A DNA stretch of 44,236 nucleotides from Elioraea sp964533585 (GCA_964533585.1 CAZHMM010000013.1:1-44236), one strand, 5' to 3'; shown: positions 1 to 8,372, counted from the first letter of the stretch. Notes: generated from the sequence alone by a model not told the origin. Made by a program: numbers and translations.

Positions 1-10
1 CAACAGCGAA

Positions 11-940
11 TCAAAACTCAAACTCCCAGGCAAGCCGTTTCGCAGAGGTCTCCTTTGTGGCGGCATAGATGCCATTGACGTTCCGCCAGATCACAATCTG
101 CCCCACCCGGGGAGACCGGACCCGGGAGGAGAAGTCGAAGGCGGCGGCATCCGTCACATCGGCGATCTCAGTCGCACCTTTGGCGAGCGCCACCGCAGCA
201 ATCGACGGAGGATCGCTATAGGCATAGATGCTGACATCGCTCGCCTTTGACCATTGGGTCTCGAACAGGTTCAGCCCGTCGCCAATCGAGAAGCAATGAT
301 CATTGTTGGAATAATCGAATGTGGCGGTTCCCTTTAGTCGACTGTCACGATAGGCAGAGTCATTATGAACGGGCTCCAGCACCTTCTTCTCGTGTCGGGC
401 CCTGTATTCGTCCACGTACTTCAGGCACTCTGCCGGACTCATAACCTGAATGCCCGGTCCGCTCTGGAGCCGGTCAGAGCGGCGAAGGATGCGCTTGTCA
501 TCCGTGACGAATACCGTCCGTTCAGCCAGCTTGTGGCCTACGAGGTGATCGATGTCCGAAACCTCATTGGGGTATCTCTTGCGCTGCGGATGCAAGCCCG
601 GGAACACGATCCGCTGCACCTCGTCGAACAGTTCCCGGTGCTCGGGCTCAACCAGCGCGGCGGTGCCTTCCGGCTGGCTGTCGCCGCGCCGGACGACAGT
701 TCCGATCACTGGAAACATGCGGATCTTGTCCAGCATCTCCATCCGCCGCTGGGCGTCAGTGTCGCGCACAAGGTCGGCCTCGACACGGGTCGTGACCGAG
801 ATCTCGATCACGCCTGACAAGGCGTAGCTCATCAGTTCGCACAACTCATCCACGGAAGTGGCGGTCGTGCTCCTGCTGTCGAATAGGCGGATCACGCAGT
901 TGGTGTCGGCGGTGATCTTGGGGCGCTGCGGTTCACTCAT
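11..940 (-). CDS. PIN-like nuclease with an unrecognised C-terminal module
   Basis: A 309-residue protein. Residues 8-150 look like a PIN ribonuclease fold: an opening strand ending ADTN (Asp12, Asn14), an acidic pair near Glu54/Asp56, DIDH (Asp129, Asp131) and FVTDD (Asp147, Asp148) in the places where PIN enzymes carry their metal-binding acids. It is more than twice the length of a usual VapC toxin. From about residue 208 a second block begins (FDYSNND, then FETQWSKASD, YSDPPS and DFSSRVRSP), ending just before the stop. I do not recognise this block as a named family; it may be a sensor or binding module. No antitoxin-like small gene is visible upstream. Codon use and GC are clearly lower than in the neighbouring genes, suggesting acquisition by transfer. 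Start: ATG at 940; an in-frame ATG at 955 and one at 1045 are alternatives. No strong Shine-Dalgarno site decides. Nuclease role is inferred from fold motifs. Confidence 0.72.
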   Translation of the reverse strand: MSEPQRPKITADTNCVIRLFDSRSTTATSVDELCELMSYALSGVIEISVTTRVEADLVRDTDAQRRMEMLDKIRMFPVIGTVVRRGDSQPEGTAALVEPEHRELFDEVQRIVFPGLHPQRKRYPNEVSDIDHLVGHKLAERTVFVTDDKRILRRSDRLQSGPGIQVMSPAECLKYVDEYRARHEKKVLEPVHNDSAYRDSRLKGTATFDYSNNDHCFSIGDGLNLFETQWSKASDVSIYAYSDPPSIAAVALAKGATEIADVTDAAAFDFSSRVRSPRVGQIVIWRNVNGIYAATKETSAKRLAWEFEF

Positions 941-1407
941 GCGTATTGATACCATGAGTCGACCGTTGACCTTCAAATTCGTGTCGAACGAAGCATCAGT
1001 ATTGGGCCGCCCACATTTGGGTCCGGATGACGCCGGCGGCAACATGTGGGGTTCGTAAGCATCGTTTCACCGGGCCTGGTTCTCCGGCAAGCTGGGTTTG
1101 GCGGCCTGACGCCGGCCGAGCGCCTCACGATGCTGCAGGCTGTCGTCGCAACCGAAGAAGCGGTGCGCCGCGCCTACGAGCCCGCCAAGGAATGGATCCG
1201 AACCCAGCACAGCCGGTGGGACGCCGGCCCCGGCCGCTGAAACGATCTATGCAGACCCCACAGGCAACACGAATGATTGTTTTCTTTCGAATTAAAAATG
1301 GTAATCCAACCATTCCACCTCAGCGGCGCACCCGTTCCCGCCGCGCGCCGCCGCCGCATAACCGTTTCCCGCTGGCGCCGAGCCGCCGATCGCGCCATCT
1401 CCCCGGC
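941..1407. other. Intergenic stretch without a convincing gene
   Basis: About 470 bases between two genes pointing away from each other. It holds a short plus-strand open frame from a GTG at 1046 to 1240 (64 codons, containing a TPAERL segment) that resembles nothing I recognise and has no clear ribosome site; it could be a small protein or a gene remnant. From about 1270 to 1316 there is an AT-rich block that stands out strongly from the surroundings and may contain the promoter of the SRAP gene, but I cannot pick a convincing -35/-10 pair. The base composition changes from mixed to very GC-rich across this stretch. Confidence 0.5.
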
Positions 1408-2124
1408 ATGTGCGGCCGCTACCGACTCCACACCGCCCCCGGCGTGCTCGCCGACTGGGCCGAGACGCGCCTCAATCCCCTGCCGAATTTTCCCCCGCGC
1501 TGGAACATCGCGCCGACCCAGGACGCGCTGGTCATCCGCCGCCACCCCGAGACCGGCGAACGCCACCTCGATCCGCTGCGCTGGGGCCTGGTGCCGCACT
1601 GGGCGAAGGACGCCGCCGGCGCGGCCCGGCTGATCAACGCGCGCTCCGAGACCGTCGCCACCACTCCCGCCTTCCGGGACGCCTTCCGCAAGCGCCGCTG
1701 CCTCGTGCCGGCCGACGGGTTCTACGAGTGGCAGGCGGTCGCCGGGGCGGCGCGCAAGCAGCCCTACACGATCCAGCTCGCCTCCGGCCAGCCGATGGCC
1801 TTCGCCGGGCTGTGGGAAGGCTGGCGCGATCCGGCGAGCGGCGAGGTGCTGCGGAGCTTCACCATCCTCACCACCGATGCCAATCGCACCCTCGCGCCCC
1901 TGCACCACCGCATGCCGGTGATCCTCGACCGCGCGGCCTGGCCGGCTTGGCTCGGCGAGGACGCCGCGGCGCCGGAGGATCTGCGCGCCCTGCTGCGCCC
2001 CTGCCCGGACGAGGCGCTGCTCGCCTGGCCGGTCGCACCCCGCGTCGGCAATGTGCGCGAGGACGATCCCGGCCTGATCGAGCGCCTGCCGGGGGCGGCG
2101 GACCTGCCGCAGCCGGCGCGCTGA
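1408..2124 (+). CDS. SRAP-family protein (YedK/HMCES-like abasic-site crosslinker)
   Basis: Binds abasic sites in single-stranded DNA at replication forks and forms a stable thiazolidine crosslink through its N-terminal cysteine, shielding the lesion (known for the family). The 238-residue frame beginning at 1408 starts MCGRY, so removal of Met exposes Cys2. The other active-site residues are in place: Asn33 in WNIAPT, Glu107 in GFYEW and His166 in HHRMPV. The length matches the family. A longer in-frame extension exists upstream, but only the 1408 start puts the catalytic Cys at position 2, as the chemistry requires. It stands alone between the foreign-looking PIN gene and a regulator gene. 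SRAP genes are widespread housekeeping genes and sometimes sit with SOS genes; no LexA box was recognised here. Confidence 0.93.
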   Translation: MCGRYRLHTAPGVLADWAETRLNPLPNFPPRWNIAPTQDALVIRRHPETGERHLDPLRWGLVPHWAKDAAGAARLINARSETVATTPAFRDAFRKRRCLVPADGFYEWQAVAGAARKQPYTIQLASGQPMAFAGLWEGWRDPASGEVLRSFTILTTDANRTLAPLHHRMPVILDRAAWPAWLGEDAAAPEDLRALLRPCPDEALLAWPVAPRVGNVREDDPGLIERLPGAADLPQPAR

Positions 2125-2152
2125 GGCCCCTCCACCCCCCGTTCCGGCGCTC

Positions 2153-2229
2153 GTGCACGGCGTCGTGCGGCCCCGGTGCACCAAAAACGCAAAATCGAGG
2201 CCGAATCCTCACGTTGTAGGATAGTGCAC
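2153..2229. promoter_or_regulatory. Three GTGCAC palindromes upstream of the SARP regulator
   Basis: Perfect GTGCAC sites lie at 2153-2158, 2176-2181 and 2224-2229, in the 143 bases between the SRAP stop and the regulator start. TAGGAT at 2217-2222 next to the last site could be a -10 element. Clustered identical palindromes suggest an operator, possibly for self-regulation. This is an inference from spacing and repetition only. Confidence 0.35.
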
Positions 2230-2267
2230 TCATTCCACCCTGGGTTAACGTCTCTTCGTGTCGCACA

Positions 2268-4292
2268 ATGTCCACCGTGGCTGACCCGATGCCCGCAGGC
2301 CTTGCCTCCGCCGGAACCGGACCGGCGCCGCCCCGGCTGCGCCTGAAGCTGATCGGGCCGATGGACGCGTGGAGCGTCACCTCCGAGCGCGTGCTGCCGA
2401 GGGTGCGCAAGACCCGCGCGCTGCTGGCGATCCTGGCCATGGCGGCGCCGCGCCCGGTGCAGCGCCAGCGCCTCGCCGGGCTGTTGTGGTCCACCCGCGA
2501 CCGCGAGCAGGCGCGCGCCTCGCTGCGCCAGGCCCTGCACGAGCTCACCCTCGCCCTCGCCCCCTGCGGCGAGCAGATCCTGCACGCGACTCGGGACCAA
2601 GTCTGGGCGGATGCCGATGCGCTCTGGGTGGATGCGCACGAGGTGGCGCGCGCCGGGCCGGGCAGTTCCGCTGCCCTCGACCTCTATGACGCGCCGCTGC
2701 TCGAGGATCTCGACGGGCTCGATCCGGCGATGGACGGCTGGCTCGCCGAGGAGCGGCGCCAGCTGCGCGACCGGGCGCGCAGCCTCGGCGAGCGGCTGCT
2801 GGAGGGGTCGCACACGCCCGAGGCGCAGGTCGAGGCGGCGCGAAGGCTGCTGGCGATCGACGAGGCGCATGAGGCCGCCTGGCGCAGCCTGATGCGCGCC
2901 CATGCCGCGCGCGGCGAGCGGCGCCAGGCGCTTGAGGCGTTCGAGGCCTGCCGCATCGCGCTCGGGCGCCACCTGCGCGCCCAGCCCTCGGCCGAGACCG
3001 CGGCGCTGGCCGATACCATCCGCGGCAGCGAGGAGCGCGGCGCGCTGGCCGCCGCGCCCCTGCCGGTCCCCCCGCCGACGCGGCGTTCGGCGGCGCGCGG
3101 CGCGCGGCTCGGTACCGCGCCCTTGCAGACGCTCGGCTCGGTGGCCGAGGAGCATCTCTCGCTCGGGCTCGCCGAGGAGATCACCACCGCGCTGTCGCGC
3201 TTCCGCTGGATCGCGGTCGTTTCCTCCGCCTCGCTCGCCCGCTTCATCGGGCCGAACACCGATCCGCTGCTGCTGCGCAGCGCGCTCGACCTCGACTTCC
3301 TGCTCACCGGCTCGGTGCAGGCGACCGGCGAGCGGGTGCGCGTGACGCTGCGCCTGCTCGACCTGCACGCCGCCGGCGAGGTGGTCTGGGCCCAGCGCTT
3401 CGATCGCGAGGCGGCCAACCTGCTGACGCTGCAGGACGAGATCGCCGCCGCGGTGGTGGCGCAGATCGACCCGGAGATCCTGCTGATCGAGGCCAAGCGC
3501 GCGGCCGCCCGGCCGCCGGTCGATCCGTCCGCCTACGAGCTCGTGCTGCGCGCGATCCCGGCGATCTACCGGTTGGAGCGCGAGGCTTTCCTGGAAGCCG
3601 GCCAGCTGCTGACCCAGGCGATCGGCCGCGAGCCCGACAATGCCGCCGCGCATGCCTGGTTCGCCTACTGGCACGTCTTCCTGGTCGGCCAGGGCTGGGC
3701 CGAGGATCAGGAGACCGCGTTCGCCCGCGCCGGCATGCATGCCGAGAAGGCGATCCTGCTCGACCCGTCGGATGCGCGCGCCTTCGCCATCGCCGGGCAT
3801 GTGCGGAGCTTCCTGCACCACCGGCTGGACGAGGCGATCCGGCTGCACGAGCGCGCGCTGTCGCTCAACCCGAACCTGCCGATGGCCTGGGTGTTCTCCG
3901 GCGTCGCGCACGCCTATCGCGGCGACCACACGGAGGCGTTGCAGCGCATCATCCGCTACCGCCGGCTCTCGCCGATGGACCCGCACGCCTTCCTGTTCGA
4001 CACCGCGCTGATGATCCCGCATCTGCTGCTCGGCGAGCACGAGCAGGTGGTGGCCTTGGGGATGCAGGTGACCGAGTTGAACCCCGGCCTCTCGGCGGCG
4101 TGGAAGCCCTATCTCGCCGCGCTCGGCCATCTCGGCCGCAAGGCCGAGGGGGCGGAGGCGCTGGCCCGGCTGCTCGCGATCGAGCCCGGCTTCACGATCA
4201 GGCGCTTCCTCGCCACCGCCCCCTTCGCGCGCGAGGCCGACCGGCAGCACTACGCCGAGGGGCTGCGCCTGGCCGGTGTCCCGGAAGGCTGA
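2268..4292 (+). CDS. SARP/BTAD-type transcriptional regulator with TolB-like and TPR regions
   Basis: A 674-residue cytoplasmic protein. Residues about 24-100 form a winged-helix DNA-binding domain of the OmpR/SARP type (RVRKTRALLAIL, then LAGLLW and the RASLRQALHEL helix). Residues about 105-250 are a bacterial transcriptional activation domain rich in alpha helices. Residues about 270-400 resemble the TolB-like segment found in adenylate-cyclase-type and CadC-like regulators (GLAEEITTALSRF, FLLTGSVQ, VWAQRFDRE). The rest is TPR-like repeats, for example AIRLHERALSLNPNLPMAW. No catalytic cyclase domain and no membrane segment is present. Such proteins are predicted sensors-activators in alphaproteobacteria; their ligands are mostly unknown. 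It starts at ATG 2268 with no strong ribosome site. Its upstream region carries repeated palindromes. The target genes cannot be told from sequence. Confidence 0.85.
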   Translation: MSTVADPMPAGLASAGTGPAPPRLRLKLIGPMDAWSVTSERVLPRVRKTRALLAILAMAAPRPVQRQRLAGLLWSTRDREQARASLRQALHELTLALAPCGEQILHATRDQVWADADALWVDAHEVARAGPGSSAALDLYDAPLLEDLDGLDPAMDGWLAEERRQLRDRARSLGERLLEGSHTPEAQVEAARRLLAIDEAHEAAWRSLMRAHAARGERRQALEAFEACRIALGRHLRAQPSAETAALADTIRGSEERGALAAAPLPVPPPTRRSAARGARLGTAPLQTLGSVAEEHLSLGLAEEITTALSRFRWIAVVSSASLARFIGPNTDPLLLRSALDLDFLLTGSVQATGERVRVTLRLLDLHAAGEVVWAQRFDREAANLLTLQDEIAAAVVAQIDPEILLIEAKRAAARPPVDPSAYELVLRAIPAIYRLEREAFLEAGQLLTQAIGREPDNAAAHAWFAYWHVFLVGQGWAEDQETAFARAGMHAEKAILLDPSDARAFAIAGHVRSFLHHRLDEAIRLHERALSLNPNLPMAWVFSGVAHAYRGDHTEALQRIIRYRRLSPMDPHAFLFDTALMIPHLLLGEHEQVVALGMQVTELNPGLSAAWKPYLAALGHLGRKAEGAEALARLLAIEPGFTIRRFLATAPFAREADRQHYAEGLRLAGVPEG

Positions 4293-4315
4293 TAGCCGCC
4301 ATTCCGGGCTGTTTG

Positions 4316-4344
4316 TTGCGGCGCACCATGCGCTGGAGTAGGGT
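4316..4344 (+). promoter_or_regulatory. Candidate gyrA promoter
   Basis: TTGCGG at 4316-4321, a 17-base spacer and TAGGGT at 4339-4344 fit a housekeeping sigma factor promoter of the alphaproteobacterial kind. It lies 40 bases before the GTG start of gyrA, in the only gap between the regulator gene and gyrA. Confidence 0.4.
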
Positions 4345-4383
4345 CTGGCGGCAGCCGGCCACAGGCTGTCCGGGGAACGCCAC

Positions 4384-7104
4384 GTGACGGACGAGACACC
4401 CAAGCCGCCGGGCCCGCCGGGCCCGAACGAGATCGCGCCCGTGCTGCTCGAGGAGGAGATGAAGCGCTCCTACCTCGACTACGCGATGAGCGTGATCGTG
4501 TCGCGCGCGCTGCCCGATGTGCGCGACGGGCTGAAGCCGGTGCACCGGCGCATCCTGTTCGCGATGCACGAGGCTGGCTACGCGCCCGACCGGCCGCACC
4601 GCAAGTCCGCCCGCGTGGTCGGCGACGTGATGGGCAAATACCACCCGCATGGCGACGCCGCGATCTACGACGCGATGGTGCGCATGGCGCAGCCCTTCGC
4701 GATGCGTCTGCCGCTGATCGACGGTCAGGGCAATTTCGGCTCGATGGACGGCGATCCGCCGGCGGCGATGCGCTACACCGAAGTGCGTCTCGCCCGCTCG
4801 GCGACGTCGTTGCTGGACGGCATCGACGAGGACACGGTCGACTTCCAGCCCAACTACGACGAGACGGCGGAGGAGCCGCGCGTCCTGCCGGCCGCCTTCC
4901 CGAACCTGCTGGTGAACGGCGCCAACGGCATCGCCGTCGGCATGGCGACCAACATCCCGACGCACAACCTCGCCGAGGTGATCGACGCGACGGTGCGGCT
5001 GATCGACGAGCCCGAGGCCGATCTCGCCCGGCTGATGGAGGTGCTGCCCGGTCCGGATTTCCCCACCGGCGGCATCATCCTCGGCCGGTCGGGCATCCGC
5101 GCCGCCTTCGAGACGGGCCGCGGCTCGGTGCCGGTGCGCGCGCGCGCGTCGGTCGAGGAGATCCGCCGCGACCGCGAGGCGATCGTCGTCACCGAGATCC
5201 CCTACCAGGTGAACAAGTCCGACCTGCTCGAGCAGATCGCCACGCTGGTGCGCGAGAAGCGGATCGAGGGCATCACCGACATCCGCGACGAGTCCGACCG
5301 CGAGGGCGTGCGCGTGGTGATCGAGGTGAAGCGCGATGCGAACGCCGAGATCGTGCTGAACCAGCTCTACCGCTTCACCCGCCTGCAGGTGTCGTTCCCG
5401 GTGCAGATGCTGGCGCTGAACGGCGGCCGGCCCGAGCAGATGGGGCTGAAGGCGATCCTTCAGGCCTTCCTCGCCTTCCGCGACGAGGTGCTGGTCCGGC
5501 GCAGCCGCTTCCGGCTGACCAAGGCACGCGAGCGGGCGCATGCGCTGATCGGGCTTGCGGTCGCGGTCGCCAATATCGACGAGGTGATCCGCCTGATCCG
5601 CGCCTCCGCCGACGGCGCGGAGGCGCGCGCGGCGCTGATGGCGCGCGACTGGCCGGCCGCCGACCTCGCGCCGCTGCTGGCGCTGGTGGACGATCCGGCG
5701 AACGCGCTGACGGAGTCCGGCACGCTCCGGCTGACCGAGGCGCAGGCGCGCGCGATCCTCGATCTCCGCCTGCAACGTCTGACCGGGCTTGAGCGCGAGA
5801 AGATCGCCGAGGAGCTGCGCGGCCTGGCCTCCCAGATCGAGGGACTGCTCGCGCTGCTGGCCGCGAAGCCGCGCCGGCTCGCCGCGATCCGCGACGAGCT
5901 GCTGGCGATCAAGGCGGCGTTCCCCTCGCCGCGCCGCACCGTGATCGAGGATGCCGAGAGCGATCTCGACGACGAGAGCCTGATCGAACCCGCGCAGATG
6001 GTGGTGACGCTGACGCGCGAGGGCTTCATCAAGCGCGTCCCGCTCTCGGCCTTCCGCGCGCAGAAGCGCGGCGGGCGCGGCCGCTCCGGCATGGCCACGC
6101 GCGAGGAGGATGCGGTCACGCGCATCTTCGTCGCCAACGCGCTCGACGAGGTGCTGTTCTTCACCAGCCGAGGCATGGCGTACCGGCTGAAGGTGTGGCG
6201 CCTGCCCGAGGCGCAGCCGCAGGGCAGGGGGCGCAACATCCGCCAGCTGCTTGGCGGGCTGGAACAGGACGAGTCGATCAGCGCGGTGCTGCCGCTGCCG
6301 GCCGACGAGGCGCTGTGGGACAGCCTCTATGCCGTGTTCGCGACCTCGAAGGGCAATGTCCGGCGCAACCGCCTGTCGGATTTCCGCAACGTCCGCCAGA
6401 ACGGGCTGATCGCGATGAAGCTCGAGAACGGCGAGCGGCTGATCGATGTGCAGGCGGTGCGCGAGGACGAGGACGTGCTGCTCGCCACCCGCAAGGGCCG
6501 GGCGATCCGGTTCGCGGTCGCCGACGAGCTGCGCGTGTTCGCCGGCCGCACCTCGACCGGCGTGCGCGGCATCCGCCTGGCCGGCGACGACGCGGTGATC
6601 AGCCTCTCGGTGCTGCGCCACGTGGAGGCCTCGGCCGAGGAGCGCGTCGCCTACCTGAAGGCCGCCGGCGCGAAGCGGCGCAGCGGCGAGCCCGAGGAGG
6701 GCGCCGAGGAGGCCGAGAGCGTGGCCGAGATCACCCTCTCGCCCGAGCGCTTCGCCGAGCTCGAGGCCGCGGAGGAGTTCGTGCTCACCGTCACCGCCGG
6801 CGGCTACGGCAAGCGCAGCTCGGCCTTCGAGTACCGCGTCACCGCGCGCGGCGGCCAGGGCATCACCGGCGTGACGCTGACGCGCAAGAACGGCGGCGCG
6901 GCGGTCGCCTCCTTCCCGGTGCGCGACGGCGACGCGCTGATGCTGGTCACCGATGCCGGCCGCACCATCCGCATCCCGGTGGACGACATCCGCATCGCCG
7001 GCCGCGCCACCCAGGGGGTGACGCTGTTCCGCATCGAGGACGACGAGCACGTCACCTCGGTGTTCCCGGTGGTCGAGGACGAGGCCGAGGGCGAGGCAGC
7101 ATGA
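4384..7104 (+). CDS. gyrA: DNA gyrase subunit A
   Basis: Breaks and rejoins DNA in the A2B2 gyrase complex, introducing negative supercoils with ATP energy from GyrB. The 906-residue frame opens with a GTG codon. The catalytic tyrosine is Tyr131 in AAMRYTEVRLA. The C-terminal wrapping domain carries the GyrA box near residue 560 (QKRGGRG), which separates it from ParC. The quinolone-determining region reads HPHGDAAIYD: the residue equivalent to E. coli Ser83 is Ala92, while the Asp87 equivalent (Asp96) is kept. There is an acidic insertion near residues 765-785 and an acidic C-terminal tail. Its stop overlaps the start of coaD by four bases, so the two are translationally coupled. Confidence 0.98.
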   Translation: MTDETPKPPGPPGPNEIAPVLLEEEMKRSYLDYAMSVIVSRALPDVRDGLKPVHRRILFAMHEAGYAPDRPHRKSARVVGDVMGKYHPHGDAAIYDAMVRMAQPFAMRLPLIDGQGNFGSMDGDPPAAMRYTEVRLARSATSLLDGIDEDTVDFQPNYDETAEEPRVLPAAFPNLLVNGANGIAVGMATNIPTHNLAEVIDATVRLIDEPEADLARLMEVLPGPDFPTGGIILGRSGIRAAFETGRGSVPVRARASVEEIRRDREAIVVTEIPYQVNKSDLLEQIATLVREKRIEGITDIRDESDREGVRVVIEVKRDANAEIVLNQLYRFTRLQVSFPVQMLALNGGRPEQMGLKAILQAFLAFRDEVLVRRSRFRLTKARERAHALIGLAVAVANIDEVIRLIRASADGAEARAALMARDWPAADLAPLLALVDDPANALTESGTLRLTEAQARAILDLRLQRLTGLEREKIAEELRGLASQIEGLLALLAAKPRRLAAIRDELLAIKAAFPSPRRTVIEDAESDLDDESLIEPAQMVVTLTREGFIKRVPLSAFRAQKRGGRGRSGMATREEDAVTRIFVANALDEVLFFTSRGMAYRLKVWRLPEAQPQGRGRNIRQLLGGLEQDESISAVLPLPADEALWDSLYAVFATSKGNVRRNRLSDFRNVRQNGLIAMKLENGERLIDVQAVREDEDVLLATRKGRAIRFAVADELRVFAGRTSTGVRGIRLAGDDAVISLSVLRHVEASAEERVAYLKAAGAKRRSGEPEEGAEEAESVAEITLSPERFAELEAAEEFVLTVTAGGYGKRSSAFEYRVTARGGQGITGVTLTRKNGGAAVASFPVRDGDALMLVTDAGRTIRIPVDDIRIAGRATQGVTLFRIEDDEHVTSVFPVVEDEAEGEAA

Positions 7105-7652
7105 GCGACCGGCGCATCGGCCTCTATCCCGGCACCTTCGATCCGGCGACACGCGGCCATCTCGACATCATCGGCCGGGCGTCGAAGCTGGTCGATACGC
7201 TGGTGATCGGTGTCGCGGCGAACGCGGGCAAGGGGCCGCTCTTCTCGCTCGACGAGCGGGTGGCGCTGCTCGAGGGCGAGGTCGCACCGATCGCCAAGCG
7301 CAACGGCACCGCGATCGAGGTGCGGCCGTTCGACTGCCTGCTGATCCAGTTCGCCCGACGGATCGGCGCGCGCGTGATCATCCGCGGCCTGCGCGCGGTG
7401 AGCGACTTCGAGTACGAGTTCCAGATGGCGGGCATGAACGCGCGGCTCGATCCGGGTATCGAGACGGTGTTTCTGATGGCCTCCGAGGGCGTGCAGTTCA
7501 TCTCCAGCCGCTTCGTCAAGGAGATCGCGCTGCTCGGCGGCGACATCACGCCCTTCGTCTCCACGCCGGTGATCGCGCGGGTCGCCGAGAAGGTGGCCGA
7601 ACGCGGCGAGGCGGCGCGGCTTGCGTCGGGCTCCGGGTCGGCGCACGACTGA
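7101..7652 (+). CDS. coaD: Phosphopantetheine adenylyltransferase
   Basis: Transfers AMP from ATP to 4'-phosphopantetheine, giving dephospho-CoA, the fourth step of coenzyme A synthesis. At 183 residues it is slightly longer than usual (about 160-170) because of a C-terminal tail. The nucleotidyltransferase signatures are clear: YPGTFDPATRGH near the N-terminus, RGLRAVSDFEYE in the middle and SEGVQFISSRFVKEI later. It begins at an ATG whose first bases overlap the gyrA stop (ATGA), and a cyclophilin gene follows 26 bases later. The gyrA-coaD-cyclophilin order fits an operon. Confidence 0.97.
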   Translation: MSDRRIGLYPGTFDPATRGHLDIIGRASKLVDTLVIGVAANAGKGPLFSLDERVALLEGEVAPIAKRNGTAIEVRPFDCLLIQFARRIGARVIIRGLRAVSDFEYEFQMAGMNARLDPGIETVFLMASEGVQFISSRFVKEIALLGGDITPFVSTPVIARVAEKVAERGEAARLASGSGSAHD

Positions 7653-7678
7653 CATCGACAGGCACACGGGAGAGACGC

Positions 7679-8245
7679 ATGACCGGACTGAAGCGCGCGC
7701 TGCTGGGCGCGGTGTTCCTGTTCTCGGCGACCGCGGCGGACGCGCAGGCGCCGGCGCGCGACCCCGAGAACACGCTGTTCATGGACCTGAAGGACGGGCG
7801 GGTGGTGATCGAGCTCCGCCCCGACCTCGCGCCGAAGCATGTCGGGCAGATCAAGACGCTGGTGCGCCGCGGCTTCTATGACGGCACGCCGTTCCACCGC
7901 GTGATCGAGGGCTTCATGGCCCAGGGCGGCGACCCGACCGGCACCGGCACCGGCGGCTCGGACCTGCCGAACATCCCGGCCGAGTTCTCGACCTCGGCCC
8001 GCTTCCTGCGCGGCACGCTCGGCATGGCGCGGTCGCAGGACCCGAACAGCGCCAACAGCCAGTTCTTCATCATGTTCGCGCCGGGCCCGTTCCTCGACGG
8101 GCAGTACACGATCTGGGGCCGCGTCGTCGACGGGATGCAGTTCGTCGACGCCATCAAGCGCGGCGACCGCAACCGCAACGGCGCGGTCACCCCGCCGCCG
8201 GATCGGATCGTGCGCATGCGGGTCGCGGCGGATGTGCGCGAGTAG
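7679..8245 (+). CDS. Secreted cyclophilin-type peptidyl-prolyl isomerase
   Basis: Catalyses cis-trans isomerisation of Xaa-Pro bonds, presumably helping protein folding in the periplasm. The 188-residue protein starts with a signal peptide (positive start, hydrophobic stretch, likely cleavage after ADA at about residue 22). The cyclophilin core is typical: PFHRVIEGFMAQGGDP contains the catalytic arginine, followed by LGMARSQDPNSANSQFF and FLDGQYTIWGRVVDGM. A good Shine-Dalgarno (GGGAGAG) lies seven bases or so before the ATG. It is the likely last gene of the gyrA-coaD unit; a tRNA promoter follows directly. Confidence 0.94.
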   Translation: MTGLKRALLGAVFLFSATAADAQAPARDPENTLFMDLKDGRVVIELRPDLAPKHVGQIKTLVRRGFYDGTPFHRVIEGFMAQGGDPTGTGTGGSDLPNIPAEFSTSARFLRGTLGMARSQDPNSANSQFFIMFAPGPFLDGQYTIWGRVVDGMQFVDAIKRGDRNRNGAVTPPPDRIVRMRVAADVRE

Positions 8246-8254
8246 GCCCGCGTT

Positions 8255-8284
8255 TTGACGGCGCGGGGCAGCCGGGCCTAGAAC
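8255..8284 (+). promoter_or_regulatory. Candidate tRNA-Lys promoter
   Basis: TTGACG at 8255-8260, an 18-base spacer and TAGAAC at 8279-8284, ten bases before the mature tRNA 5' end. The -35 element matches the consensus in five of six positions. Confidence 0.6.
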
Positions 8285-8294
8285 GCGCCAGGGC

Positions 8295-8369
8295 GGGCCG
8301 GTAGCTCAGCGGTAGAGCGGCAGACTTTTAATCTGCGGGTCGTGGGTTCGATCCCCACCCGGCCCTCCA
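8295..8369 (+). tRNA. tRNA-Lys (anticodon UUU)
   Basis: A complete 75-base cloverleaf. The acceptor stem GGGCCGG (8295-8301) pairs with CCGGCCC (8359-8365). The D arm is GCTC/GAGC, the anticodon stem GCAGA/TCTGC surrounds loop CTTTTAA with anticodon TTT, and the T arm is GTGGG/CCCAC around TTCGATC. CCA is encoded at 8367-8369. The discriminator base at 8366 is T rather than the A I would expect for lysine tRNA. A convincing promoter lies just upstream. Confidence 0.96.
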
Positions 8370-8372
8370 GCG

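Noticed and set aside
1764..4403. An 879-codon minus-strand frame opposite the SRAP and SARP genes
   Set aside because: Same artefact of high GC; no recognisable domain, and it spans two well-supported genes.
4198..7152. A 984-codon open frame on the minus strand opposite gyrA
   Set aside because: Low-complexity His/Arg/Asp-rich product typical of antisense frames in very GC-rich genes; gyrA on the other strand has full-length family motifs.
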